This document shows, one piece after another, positions 25,697-39,313 of a stretch of 64,000 bases of DNA (position 1 is the first letter of the stretch; each line of letters begins with the position of its first letter). Position numbers and translations under genes: made by a program. Source of the DNA: Auanema rhodensis (Eukaryota > Nematoda > Chromadorea > Rhabditida > Rhabditidae). The notes beneath the pieces were generated by a model that was given only the letters and a program-made list of their open reading frames with translations, made no database searches and was not told the origin of the DNA. The stretch spans positions 620,001-684,000 of the forward strand of contig OZ059894.1 in NCBI GenBank assembly GCA_964057225.1, given 5' to 3'.

Positions 25697-28600
25697 ATCA
25701 GGTGTGCATTTAATTAGCATAAATTAAAGTTCACGTAATTTTCAAAGACATGGTTACCATGAACCAATATCAATAAAAATTTGTTTTTAGACTAATATGG
25801 ACATGGGGAATCCAATTTTGAAAACCGCATCTCTTCATCTTTCACGTGAAGCGAGTTACATACCAAGTGCACATCACGTGTACATTTAATTAGCATAAAT
25901 TAAAGTTCACGTAATTTTCAAAGACATGGTTACCATGAACCAATATCAATAAAAATTTGTTTTTAGACTAATATGGACATGGGGAATCTAATTTTGAAAA
26001 CCGCATCTCTTTATCTTTCAAGTGAAGCGAGTTACATACCAAGTGCACATCACGTGTACATTTAATTAGCATAAATTAAAGTTCACGTAAATTTCAAAGT
26101 CATGGTTACCATGCACCAATATCAATAAAAATTTGTTTTTAGACTAATATGGACATGGGGAATCTAATTTTGAAAACCGCATCTCTTTATCTTTCACGTG
26201 AAGCGAGTTACATACCAAGTGCACATCAGGTGTGCATTTAATTAGCATAAATTAAAGTTCACGTAATTTTCAAAGACATGGTTACCATGAACCAATATCA
26301 ATAAAAATTTGTTTTTAGACTAATATGGACATGGGGAATCCAATTTTGAAAACCGCATCTCTTCATCTTTCACGTGAAGCGAGTTACATACCAAGTGCAC
26401 ATCACGTGTACATTTAATTAGCATAAATTAAAGTTCACGTAATTTTCAGAGACATGGTTACCATGAACCAATATCAATAAAAATTTGTTCTTAGACTAAT
26501 ATGGACATGGGGAATCTAATTTTGAAAACCGCATCTCTTTATCTTTCACGTGAAGCGAGTTACATACCAAGTGCACATCACGTGTACATTTAATTAGCAT
26601 AAATTAAAGTTCACGTAAATTTCAAAGTCATGGTTACCATGAACCAATATCAATAAAAATTTGTTTTTAGACTAATATGGACATGGGGAATCTAATTTTG
26701 AAAACCGCATCTCTTTATCTTTCACGTGAAGCAAGTTACATACCAAGTGCACATCACGTGTACATTTAATTAGCATAAATTAAAGTTCACGTAAATTTCA
26801 AAGTCATGGTTACCATGCACCAATATCAATAAAAATTTGTTTTTAGACTAATATGGACATGGGGAATCTAATTTTGAAAACCGCATCTCTTTATCTTTCA
26901 CGTGAAGCGAGTTACATACCAAGTGCACATCACGTGTACATTTAATTAGCATAAATTAAAGTTCACGTAAATTTCAAAGTCATGGTTACCATGAACCAAT
27001 ATCAATAAAAATTTGTTTTTAGACTAATATGGACATGGGGAATCTAATTTTGAAAACCACATCTCTTTATCTTTCACGTGAAGCGAGTTACATACCAAGT
27101 GCACATCACGTGTACATTTAATTAGCATAAATTAAAGTTCACGTAAATTTCAAAGTCATGGTTACCATGAACCAATATCAATAAAAATTTGTTTTTAGAC
27201 TAATATGGACATGGGGAATCTAATTTTGAGAACCGCATCTCTTTATCTTCCACGTGAAGCGAGTTACATACCAAGTGCACATCACGTGTACATTTAATTA
27301 GCATAAATTAAAGTTCACGTAAATTTCAAAGTCATGGTTACCATGAACCAATATCAATAAAAATTTGTTTTTAGACTAATATGGACATGGGGAATCTAAT
27401 TTTGAAAACCGCATCTCTTTATCTTTCACGTGAAGCGAGTTACATACCAAGTGCACATCACGTGTACATTTAATTAGCATAAATTGAAGTTCACGTAAAT
27501 TTCAAAGTCATGGTTACCATGCACCAATATCAATAAAAATTCGTTTTTAGACTAATATGGACATGGGGAATCTAATTTTGAAAACCGCATCTTTTTATCT
27601 TTCACGTGAAGCGAGTTACATACCAAGTGCACATCAGGTGTACATTTAATTAGCATAAATTAAAGTTCACGTAAATTTCAAAGTCATGGTTACCATGCAC
27701 CAATATCAATCAAAATTTGTTTTTAGACTAATATGGACATGGGGAATCTAATTTTGAAAACCGCATCTCTTTATCTTTCACGTGAAGCGAGTTACATACC
27801 AAGTGCACATCACGTGTACATTTAATTAGCATAAATTAAAGTTCACGTAAATTTCAAAGTCATGGTTACCATGAACCAATATCAATAAAAATTTGTTTTT
27901 AGACTAATATGGACATGGGGAATCTAATTTTAAAAACCGCATCTCTTTATCTTTCACGTGAAGCAAGTTACATACCAAGTGCACATCACGTGTACATTTA
28001 ATTAGCATAAATTAAAGTTCACGTAAATTTCAAAGTCATGGTTACCATGCACCAATATCAATAAAAATTTGTTTTTAGACTAATATGGACATGGGGAATC
28101 TAATTTTGAAAACCGCATCTCTTTATCTTTCACGTGAAGCGAGTTACATACCAAGTGCACATCACGTGTACATTTAATTAGCATAAATTAAAGTTCACGT
28201 AAATTTCAAAGTCATGGTTACCATGAACCAATATCAATAAAAATTTGTTTTTAGACTAATATGGACATGGGGAATCTAATTTTGAAAACCGCATCTCTTT
28301 ATCTTTCACGTGAAGCGAGTTACATACCAAGTGCACATCAGGTGTGCATTTAATTAGCATAAATTAAAGTTCACGTAATTTTCAAAGACATGGTTACCAT
28401 GAACCAATATCAATAAAAATTTGTTTTTAGACTAATATGGACATGGGGAATCCAATTTTGAAAACCGCATCTCTTCATCTTTCACGTGAAGCGAGTTACA
28501 TACCAAGTGCACATCACGTGTACATTTAATTAGCATAAATTAAAGTTCACGTAATTTTCAAAGACATGGTTACCATGCACCAATATCAATAAAAATTTGT

Positions 28601-29392
28601 TTTTAGACTAATATGGACATGGGGAATCTAATTTTGAAAACCGCATCTCTTTATCTTTCACGTGAAGCGAGTTACATACCAAGTGCACATCACGTGTACA
28701 TTTAATTAGCATAAATTAAAGTTCACGTAAATTTCAAAGTCATGGTTACCATGCACCAATATCAATAAAAATTTGTTTTTAGACTAATATGGACATGGGG
28801 AATCTAATTTTGAAAACCGCATCTCTTTATCTTTCACGTGAAGCTAGTTACATACCAAGTGCACATCACGTGTACATTTAATTAGCATAAATTAAAGTTC
28901 ACGTAAATTTCAAAGTCATGGTTACCATGCACCAATATCAATAAAAATTTGTTTTTAGACTAATATGGACATGGGGAATCTAATTTTGAAAACCGCATCT
29001 CTTTATCTTTCACGTGAAGCGAGTTACATACCAAGTGCACATCACGTGTACATTTAATTAGCATAAATTAAAGTTCACGTAAATTTCAAAGTCATGGTTA
29101 CCATGCACCAATATCAATAAAAATTTGTTTTTAGACTAATATGGACATGGGGAATCTAATTTTGAAAACCGCATCTCTTTATCTTTCACGTGAAGCTAGT
29201 TACATACCAAGTGCACATCACGTGTACATTTAATTAGCATAAATTAAAGTTCACGTAAATTTCAAAGTCATGGTTACCATGCACCAATATCAATAAAAAT
29301 TTGGTTTTAGACTAATATGGACATGGGGAATCTAATTTTGAAAACCGCATCTCTTTATCTTTCACGTGAAGCGAGTTACATACCAAGTGCAC

Positions 29393-29920
29393 ATCACGTG
29401 TACATTTAATTAGCATAAATTAAAGTTCACGTAAATTTCAAAGTCATGGTTACCATGAACCAATATCAATAAAAATTTGTTTTTAGACTAATATGGACAT
29501 GGGGAATCTAATTTTGAAAACCGCATCTCTTTATCTTTCACGTGAAGCAAGTTACATACAAAGTGCACATCACGTGTACATTTAATTAGCATAAATTAAA
29601 GTTCACGTAAATTTCAAAGTCATGGTTACCATGCACCAATATCGATAAAAATTTGTTTTTAGACTAATATGGACATGGGGAATCTAATTTTGAAAATCGC
29701 ATCTCTTTATCTTTCACGTGAAGCGAGTTACATACCAAGTGCACATCACGTGTACATTTAATTAGCATAAATTAAAGTTCACGTAAATTTCAAAGTCATG
29801 GTTACCATGAACCAATATCAATAAAAATTTGTTTTTAGACTAATATGGACATGGGGAATCTAATTTTGAAAACCGCATCTCTTTATCTTTCACGTGAAGC
29901 GAGTTACATACCAAGTGCAC
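29393..29920. repeat. Three-monomer insertion in super-repeat copy 2
   Basis: Three monomers (A66 with G157A/C168A; A76G/C130T; A66) sit between units that are adjacent in copy 1, raising the offset by 528 bp. The C168A then A76G/C130T pair is a mobile-looking module: it occurs at 12145-12496, 14433-14784, 16545-16896, and in block VI near 39.7-40.0, 46.0-46.3, 48.2-48.4 and 50.1-50.4 kb. No target-site duplication or transposase is visible, so exchange or conversion from another part of the array is the likely source. Confidence 0.78.
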
Positions 29921-32560
29921 ATCACGTGTACATTTAATTAGCATAAATTAAAGTTCACGTAAATTTCAAAGTCATGGTTACCATGCACCAATATCAATAA
30001 AAATTTGTTTTTAGACTAATATGGACATGGGGAATCTAATTTTGAAAACCGCATCTCTTTATCTTTCACGTGAAGCGAGTTACATACCAAGTGCACATCA
30101 CGTGTACATTTAATTAGCATAAATTAAAGTTCACGTAAATTTCAAAGTCATGGTTACCATGAACCAATATCAATAAAAATTTGTTTTTAGACTAATATGG
30201 ACATGAGGAATCTAATTTTGAAAACCGCATCTCTTTATCTTCCACGTGAAGCGAGTTACATACCAAGTGCACATCACGTGTACATTTAATTAGCATAAAT
30301 TAAAGTTCACGTAAATTTCAAAGTCATGGTTACCATGAACCAATATCAATAAAAATTTGTTTTTAGACTAATATGGACATGGGGAAACTAATTTTGAAAA
30401 CCGCATCTCTTTATCTTTCAAGTGAAGCGAGTTACATACCAAGTGCACATCACGTGTACATTTAATTAGCATAAATTAAAGTTCACGTAATTTTCAAAGA
30501 CATGGTTACCATGAACCAATATCAATAAAAATTTGTTTTTAGACTAATATGGACATGGGGAATCTAATTTTGAAAACCGCATCTCTTTATCTTTCACGTG
30601 AAGCGAGTTACATACCAAGTGCACATCACGTGTGCATTTAATTAGCATAAATTAAAGTTCACGTAATTTTCAAAGACATGGTTACCATGAACCAATATCA
30701 ATAAAAATTTGTTTTTAGACTAATATGGACATGGGGAATCCAATTTTGAAAACCGCATCTCTTCATCTTTCACGTGAAGCGAGTTACATACCAAGTGCAC
30801 ATCACGTGTACATTTAATTAGCATAAATTAAAGTTCACGTAATTTTCAAAGACATGGTTACCATGAACCAATATCAATAAAAATTTGTTTTTAGACTAAT
30901 ATGGACATGAGGAATCTAATTTTGAAAACCGCATCTCTTTATCTTCCACGTGAAGCGAGTTACATACCAAGTGCACATCACGTGTACATTTAATTAGCAT
31001 AAATTAAAGTTCACGTAAATTTCAAAGTCATGGTTACCATGAACCAATATCAATAAAAATTTGTTTTTAGACTAATATGGACATGGGGAATCTAATTTTG
31101 AAAACCGCATCTCTTTATCTTTCAAGTGAAGCGAGTTACATACCAAGTGCACATCACGTGTACATTTAATTAGCATAAATTAAAGTTCACGTAATTTTCA
31201 AAGACATGGTTACCATGAACCAATATCAATAAAAATTTGTTTTTAGACTAATATGGACATGGGGAATCTAATTTTGAAAACCGCATCTCTTTATCTTTCA
31301 CGTGAAGCGAGTTACATACCAAGTGCACATCAGGTGTGCATTTAATTAGCATAAATTAAAGTTCACGTAATTTTCAAAGACATGGTTACCATGAACCAAT
31401 ATCAATAAAAATTTGTTTTTAGACTAATATGGACATGGGGAATCCAATTTTGAAAACCGCATCTCTTCATCTTTCACGTGAAGCGAGTTACATACCAAGT
31501 GCACATCACGTGTACATTTAATTAGCATAAATTAAAGTTCACGTAATTTTCAAAGACATGGTTACCATGAACCAATATCAATAAAAATTTGTTTTTAGAC
31601 TAATATGGACATGGGGAATCTAATTTTGAAAACCGCATCTCTTTATCTTTCAAGTGAAGCGAGTTACATACCAAGTGCACATCACGTGTACATTTAATTA
31701 GCATAAATTAAAGTTCACGTAAATTTCAAAGTCATGGTTACCATGCACCAATATCAATAAAAATTTGTTTTTAGACTAATATGGACATGGGGAATCTAAT
31801 TTTGAAAACCGCATCTCTTTATCTTTCACGTGAAGCGAGTTACATACCAAGTGCACATCAGGTGTGCATTTAATTAGCATAAATTAAAGTTCACGTAATT
31901 TTCAAAGACATGGTTACCATGAATCAATATCAATAAAAATTTGTTTTTAGACTAATATGGACATGGGGAATCCAATTTTGAAAACCGCATCTCTTCATCT
32001 TTCACGTGAAGCGAGTTACATACCAAGTGCACATCACGTGTACATTTAATTAGCATAAATTAAAGTTCACGTAATTTTCAGAGACATGGTTACCATGAAC
32101 CAATATCAATAAAAATTTGTTCTTAGACTAATATGGACATGGGGAATCTAATTTTGAAAACCGCATCTCTTTATCTTTCACGTGAAGCGAGTTACATACC
32201 AAGTGCACATCACGTGTACATTTAATTAGCATAAATTAAAGTTCACGTAAATTTCAAAGTCATGGTTACCATGAACCAATATCAATAAAAATTTGTTTTT
32301 AGACTAATATGGACATGGGGAATCTAATTTTGAAAACCACATCTCTTTATCTTTCACGTGAAGCGAGTTACATACCAAGTGCACATCACGTGTACATTTA
32401 ATTAGCATAAATTAAAGTTCACGTAAATTTCAAAGTCATGGTTACCATGAACCAATATCAATAAAAATTTGTTTTTAGACTAATATGGACATGGGGAATC
32501 TAATTTTGAGAACCGCATCTCTTTATCTTCCACGTGAAGCGAGTTACATACCAAGTGCAC

Positions 32561-32803
32561 ATCACGTGTACATTTAATTAGCATAAATTAAAGTTCACGT
32601 AAATTTCAAAGTCATGGTTACCATGAACCAATATCAATAAAAATTTGTTGTTAGACTAATATGGACATGGGGTCAAAGTCATGGTTACCATGCACCAATA
32701 TCAATCAAAATTTGTTTTTAGACTAATATGGACATGGGGAATCTAATTTTGAAAACCGCATCTCTTTATCTTTCACGTGAAGCGAGTTACATACCAAGTG
32801 CAC
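32561..32803. repeat. Out-of-register hybrid monomer (243 bp)
   Basis: This unit runs normally from monomer position 1 to 112 (ending ATGGGG at 32672) and then jumps to position 46 (TCAAAGTC at 32673), ending at position 176. Locally it looks like a 67-bp duplication of positions 46-112. Against copy 1 of the super-repeat it is a deletion of 285 bp (23697-23981 absent): the rest of one monomer, the whole A30G/T86C/C137T monomer and the first part of the C5G/A79C monomer. The A79C marker CAATCAAAA at 32701 right after the junction supports that reading. The bases flanking the join show no microhomology. A private T-to-G change lies 22 bases upstream at 32650. It is the only place in the window where the 176-bp phase is lost by more than 1 bp. 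Confidence 0.9.
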
Positions 32804-35800
32804 ATCACGTGTACATTTAATTAGCATAAATTAAAGTTCACGTAAATTTCAAAGTCATGGTTACCATGAACCAATATCAATAAAAATTTGTTTTTAGACT
32901 AATATGGACATGAGGAATCTAATTTTGAAAACCGCATCTCTTTATCTTCCACGTGAAGCGAGTTACATACCAAGTGCACATCACGTGTACATTTAATTAG
33001 CATAAATTAAAGTTCACGTAAATTTCAAAGTCATGGTTACCATGAACCAATATCAATAAAAATTTGTTTTTAGACTAATATGGACATGGGGAATCTAATT
33101 TTGAAAACCGCATCTCTTTATCTTTCAAGTGAAGCGAGTTACATACCAAGTGCACATCACGTGTACATTTAATTAGCATAAATTAAAGTTCACGTAATTT
33201 TCAAAGACATGGTTACCATGAACCAATATCAATAAAAATTTGTTTTTAGACTAATATGGACATGGGGAATCTAATTTTGAAAACCGCATCTCTTTATCTT
33301 TCACGTGAAGCGAGTTACATACCAAGTGCACATCACGTGTACATTTAATTAGCATAAATTAAAGTTCACGTAAATTTCAAAGTCATGGTTACCATGAACC
33401 AATATCAATAAAAATTTGTTTTTAGACTAATATGGACATGGGGAATCTAATTTTGAAAACCGCATCTCTTTATCTTTCACGTGAAGCGAGTTACATACCA
33501 AGTGCACATCACGTGTACATTTAATTAGCATAAATTGAAGTTCACGTAAATTTCAAAGTCATGGTTACCATGCACCAATATCAATAAAAATTCGTTTTTA
33601 GACTAATATGGACATGGGGAATCTAATTTTGAAAACCGCATCTTTTTATCTTTCACGTGAAGCGAGTTACATACCAAGTGCACATCAGGTGTACATTTAA
33701 TTAGCATAAATTAAAGTTCACGTAAATTTCAAAGTCATGGTTACCATGCACCAATATCAATCAAAATTTGTTTTTAGACTAATATGGACATGGGGAATCT
33801 AATTTTGAAAACCGCATCTCTTTATCTTTCACGTGAAGCGAGTTACATACCAAGTGCACATCACGTGTACATTTAATTAGCATAAATTAAAGTTCACGTA
33901 AATTTCAAAGTCATGGTTACCATGAACCAATATCAATAAAAATTTGTTTTTAGACTAATATGGACATGAGGAATCTAATTTTGAAAACCGCATCTCTTTA
34001 TCTTCCACGTGAAGCGAGTTACATACCAAGTGCACATCACGTGTACATTTAATTAGCATAAATTAAAGTTCACGTAAATTTCAAAGTCATGGTTACCATG
34101 AACCAATATCAATAAAAATTTGTTTTTAGACTAATATGGACATGGGGAATCTAATTTTGAAAACCGCATCTCTTTATCTTTCAAGTGAAGCGAGTTACAT
34201 ACCAAGTGCACATCACGTGTACATTTAATTAGCATAAATTAAAGTTCACGTAATTTTCAAAGACATGGTTACCATGAACCAATATCAATAAAAATTTGTT
34301 TTTAGACTAATATGGACATGGGGAATCTAATTTTGAAAACCGCATCTCTTTATCTTTCACGTGAAGCGAGTTACATACCAAGTGCACATCAGGTGTGCAT
34401 TTAATTAGCATAAATTAAAGTTCACGTAATTTTCAAAGACATGGTTACCATGAACCAATATCAATAAAAATTTGTTTTTAGACTAATATGGACATGGGGA
34501 ATCCAATTTTGAAAACCGCATCTCTTCATCTTTCACGTGAAGCGAGTTACATACCAAGTGCACATCACGTGTACATTTAATTAGCATAAATTAAAGTTCA
34601 CGTAATTTTCAAAGACATGGTTACCATGAACCAATATCAATAAAAATTTGTTTTTAGACTAATATGGACATGGGGAATCTAATTTTGAAAACCGCATCTC
34701 TTTATCTTTCAAGTGAAGCGAGTTACATACCAAGTGCACATCACGTGTACATTTAATTAGCATAAATTAAAGTTCACGTAAATTTCAAAGTCATGGTTAC
34801 CATGCACCAATATCAATAAAAATTTGTTTTTAGACTAATATGGACATGGGGAATCTAATTTTGAAAACCGCATCTCTTTATCTTTCACGTGAAGCGAGTT
34901 ACATACCAAGTGCACATCAGGTGTGCATTTAATTAGCATAAATTAAAGTTCACGTAATTTTCAAAGACATGGTTACCATGAACCAATATCAATAAAAATT
35001 TGTTTTTAGACTAATATGGACATGGGGAATCCAATTTTGAAAACCGCATCTCTTCATCTTTCACGTGAAGCGAGTTACATACCAAGTGCACATCACGTGT
35101 ACATTTAATTAGCATAAATTAAAGTTCACGTAATTTTCAGAGACATGGTTACCATGAACCAATATCAATAAAAATTTGTTCTTAGACTAATATGGACATG
35201 GGGAATCTAATTTTGAAAACCGCATCTCTTTATCTTTCACGTGAAGCGAGTTACATACCAAGTGCACATCACGTGTACATTTAATTAGCATAAATTAAAG
35301 TTCACGTAAATTTCAAAGTCATGGTTACCATGAACCAATATCAATAAAAATTTGTTTTTAGACTAATATGGACATGGGGAATCTAATTTTGAAAACCGCA
35401 TCTCTTTATCTTTCACGTGAAGCAAGTTACATACCAAGTGCACATCACGTGTACATTTAATTAGCATAAATTAAAGTTCACGTAAATTTCAAAGTCATGG
35501 TTACCATGCACCAATATCAATAAAAATTTGTTTTTAGACTAATATGGACATGGGGAATCTAATTTTGAAAACCGCATCTCTTTATCTTTCACGTGAAGCG
35601 AGTTACATACCAAGTGCACATCACGTGTACATTTAATTAGCATAAATTAAAGTTCACGTAAATTTCAAAGTCATGGTTACCATGAACCAATATCAATAAA
35701 AATTTGTTTTTAGACTAATATGGACATGGGGAATCTAATTTTGAAAACCACATCTCTTTATCTTTCACGTGAAGCGAGTTACATACCAAGTGCACATCAC

Positions 35801-37555
35801 GTGTACATTTAATTAGCATAAATTAAAGTTCACGTAAATTTCAAAGTCATGGTTACCATGAACCAATATCAATAAAAATTTGTTTTTAGACTAATATGGA
35901 CATGGGGAATCTAATTTTGAGAACCGCATCTCTTTATCTTCCACGTGAAGCGAGTTACATACCAAGTGCACATCACGTGTACATTTAATTAGCATAAATT
36001 AAAGTTCACGTAAATTTCAAAGTCATGGTTACCATGAACCAATATCAATAAAAATTTGTTTTTAGACTAATATGGACATGGGGAATCTAATTTTGAAAAC
36101 CGCATCTCTTTATCTTTCACGTGAAGCGAGTTACATACCAAGTGCACATCACGTGTACATTTAATTAGCATAAATTGAAGTTCACGTAAATTTCAAAGTC
36201 ATGGTTACCATGCACCAATATCAATAAAAATTCGTTTTTAGACTAATATGGACATGGGGAATCTAATTTTGAAAACCGCATCTTTTTATCTTTCACGTGA
36301 AGCGAGTTACATACCAAGTGCACATCAGGTGTACATTTAATTAGCATAAATTAAAGTTCACGTAAATTTCAAAGTCATGGTTACCATGCACCAATATCAA
36401 TCAAAATTTGTTTTTAGACTAATATGGACATGGGGAATCTAATTTTGAAAACCGCATCTCTTTATCTTTCACGTGAAGCGAGTTACATACCAAGTGCACA
36501 TCACGTGTACATTTAATTAGCATAAATTAAAGTTCACGTAAATTTCAAAGTCATGGTTACCATGAACCAATATCAATAAAAATTTGTTTTTAGACTAATA
36601 TGGACATGGGGAATCTAATTTTAAAAACCGCATCTCTTTATCTTTCACGTGAAGCAAGTTACATACCAAGTGCACATCACGTGTACATTTAATTAGCATA
36701 AATTAAAGTTCACGTAAATTTCAAAGTCATGGTTACCATGCACCAATATCAATAAAAATTTGTTTTTAGACTAATATGGACATGGGGAATCTAATTTTGA
36801 AAACCGCATCTCTTTATCTTTCACGTGAAGCGAGTTACATACCAAGTGCACATCACGTGTACATTTAATTAGCATAAATTAAAGTTCACGTAAATTTCAA
36901 AGTCATGGTTACCATGAACCAATATCAATAAAAATTTGTTTTTAGACTAATATGGACATGGGGAATCTAATTTTGGAAACCGCATCTCTTTATCTTTCAC
37001 GTGAAGCGAGTTACATACCAAGTGCACATCACGTGTACATTTAATTAGCATAAATTAAAGTTCACGTAAATTTCAAAGTCATGGTTACCATGAACCAATA
37101 TCAATAAAAATTTGTTTTTAGACTAATATGGACATGGGGAATCTAATTTTGAAAACCGCATCTCTTTATCTTTCACGTGAAGCAAGTTACATACCAAGTG
37201 CACATCACGTGTACATTTAATTAGCATAAATTAAAGTTCACGTAAATTTCAAAGTCATGGTTACCATGCACCAATATCAATAAAAATTTGTTTTTAGACT
37301 AATATGGATATGGGGAATCTAATTTTGAAAACCGCATCTCTTTATCTTTCACGTGAAGCGAGTTACATACCAAGTGCACATCACGTGTACATTTAATTAG
37401 CATAAATTGAAGTTCACGTAAATTTCAAAGTCATGGTTACCATGCACCAATATCAATAACAATTTGTTTTTAGACTAATATGGACATGGGGAATCTAATT
37501 TTGAAAACCGCATCTCTTTATCTTTCACGTGAAGCGAGTTACATACCAAGTGCAC

Positions 37556-38258
37556 ATCACGTGTACATTTAATTAGCATAAATTAAAGTTCACGTAAATT
37601 TCAAAGTCATGGTTACCATGCACCAATATCAATAAAAATTTGTTTTTAGACTAATATGGACATGGGGAATCTAATTTTAAAAACCGCATCTCTTTATCTT
37701 TCACGTGAAGCGAGTTACATACCAAGTGCTCATCACGTGTACATTTAATTAGCATAAATAAAAGTTCACGTAATTTTCAAAGACATGGTTACCATGAACC
37801 AATATCAATAAAAATTTGTTTTTAGACTAATATGGACATGGGGAATCTAATTTTGAAAACCGCATCTCTTTATCTTTCACGTGGAGCAAGTTACATACCA
37901 AGTGCACATCACGTGTACATTTAATTAGCATAAATTAAAGTTCACGTAAATTTCAAAGTCATGGTTACCATGCACCAATATCAATAAAAATTTGTTTTTA
38001 GACTAATATGGACATGGGGAATCTAATTTTGAAAACCGCATCTCTTTATCTTTCACGTGAAGCTAGTTACATACCAAGTGCACATCACGTGTACATTTAA
38101 TTAGCATAAATTGAAGTTCACGTAAATTTCAAAGTCATGGTTACCATGCACCAATATCAATAACAATTTGTTTTAGACTAATATGGACATGGGGAATCTA
38201 ATTTTGAAAACCGCATCTCTTTATTTTTCACGTGAAGCGAGTTACATACCAAGTGCAC
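37556..38258. repeat. Four-monomer cassette M1-M4, first copy
   Basis: M1 at 37556 has G124A (37679) and ends with GTGCTC (A175T at 37730). M2 at 37732 has AATTTTC, GACATGG and GGAGCAAG, plus a private AAATAAAAG near 37757. M3 at 37908 has GCTAGT. M4 at 38084 is 175 bp, with GAAGTT, AACAATTTG, the shortened T run at 38171-38174, and TTTTTCAC. The order M2-M3-M4 also opens the window at 1-528, there with a complete T5 run. Confidence 0.85.
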
Positions 38259-38610
38259 ATCACGTGTACATTTAATTAGCATAAATTAAAGTTCACGTAA
38301 ATTTCAAAGTCATGGTTACCATGCACCAATATCAATAACAATTTGTTTTTAGACTAATATGGACATGGGGAATCTAATTTTGAAAACCGCATCTCTTTAT
38401 CTTTCACGTGAAGCGAGTTACATACCAAGTGCACATCACGTGTACATTTAATTAGCATAAATTAAAGTTCACGTAAATTTCAAAGTCATGGTTACCATGC
38501 ACCAATATCAATAAAAATTTGTTTTTAGACTAATATGGACATGGGGAATCTAATTTTAAAAACCGCATCTCTTTATCTTTCACGTGAAGCGAGTTACATA
38601 CCAAGTGCAC

Positions 38611-39313
38611 ATCACGTGTACATTTAATTAGCATAAATTAAAGTTCACGTAAATTTCAAAGTCATGGTTACCATGCACCAATATCAATAAAAATTTGTTT
38701 TTAGACTAATATGGACATGGGGAATCTAATTTTAAAAACCGCATCTCTTTATCTTTCACGTGAAGCGAGTTACATACCAAGTGCTCATCACGTGTACATT
38801 TAATTAGCATAAATTAAAGTTCACGTAATTTTCAAAGACATGGTTACCATGAACCAATATCAATAAAAATTTGTTTTTAGACTAATATGGACATGGGGAA
38901 TCTAATTTTGAAAACCGCATCTCTTTATCTTTCACGTGGAGCAAGTTACATACCAAGTGCACATCACGTGTACATTTAATTAGCATAAATTAAAGTTCAC
39001 GTAAATTTCAAAGTCATGGTTACCATGCACCAATATCAATAAAAATTTGTTTTTAGACTAATATGGACATGGGGAATCTAATTTTGAAAACCGCATCTCT
39101 TTATCTTTCACGTGAAGCTAGTTACATACCAAGTGCACATCACGTGTACATTTAATTAGCATAAATTGAAGTTCACGTAAATTTCAAAGTCATGGTTACC
39201 ATGCACCAATATCAATAACAATTTGTTTTAGACTAATATGGACATGGGGAATCTAATTTTGAAAACCGCATCTCTTTATCTCTCACGTGAAGCGAGTTAC
39301 ATACCAAGTGCAC
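38611..39313. repeat. Cassette M1-M4, second copy
   Basis: The order is the same as at 37556, with A175T at 38785 and A153G near 38939. M4 at 39139 has the T145C form (TCTCACG at 39282) and leads into the A76G/C130T monomer at 39314. The G124A change also marks the monomer just before M1. Confidence 0.83.

Larger units (their letters stand above)
19893..28340. repeat. 48-monomer super-repeat, copy 1
   Basis: A segment of 8448 bp (48 x 176) is followed directly by a second copy at 28341-37031. It contains HOR block IV copy B, then a C149A/C5G-rich zone, a 6-monomer tandem duplication at 23585-25696, and two versions of the module starting with TTCAGAGACA (23103 and 26447). The TTCAGAGACA marker together with TTGTTCTTAG appears at 23103, 26447, 32079 and 35138. 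Private changes in this copy include ACATAAATT at 24661, AGTCCACAT at 25165 and ACTAAAATG at 25616, none of which I see in copy 2. Its 5' limit is uncertain by about one monomer because 28341 has C5G/A10G, as at 17253, whereas 19893 does not. Confidence 0.8.
28341..37031. repeat. 48-monomer super-repeat, copy 2
   Basis: The marker order of copy 1 is followed with offsets of 8448 bp at first, 8976 bp after the three-monomer insertion (29393-29920), and 8691 bp after the 285-bp deletion at 32672/32673. The lengths balance: 8448 + 528 - 285 = 8691. Matched markers include T115A (21409 and 30385), the TTCAGAGACA units (23103 and 32079; 26447 and 35138) and G124A (27930 and 36621). Private changes here include TTGGTTTTAG at 29301, GAATCAATA at 31921, TTGTTGTTAG at 32650 and GGAAACC at 36976. 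The match ends at about 37031, where copy 1 would continue with C5G/A10G. Confidence 0.82.

Noticed and set aside
29393-29920. Transposon insertion as the cause of the three-monomer insertion
   Set aside because: The inserted sequence is entirely satellite, an exact multiple of 176 bp, with no terminal repeats or target duplication.
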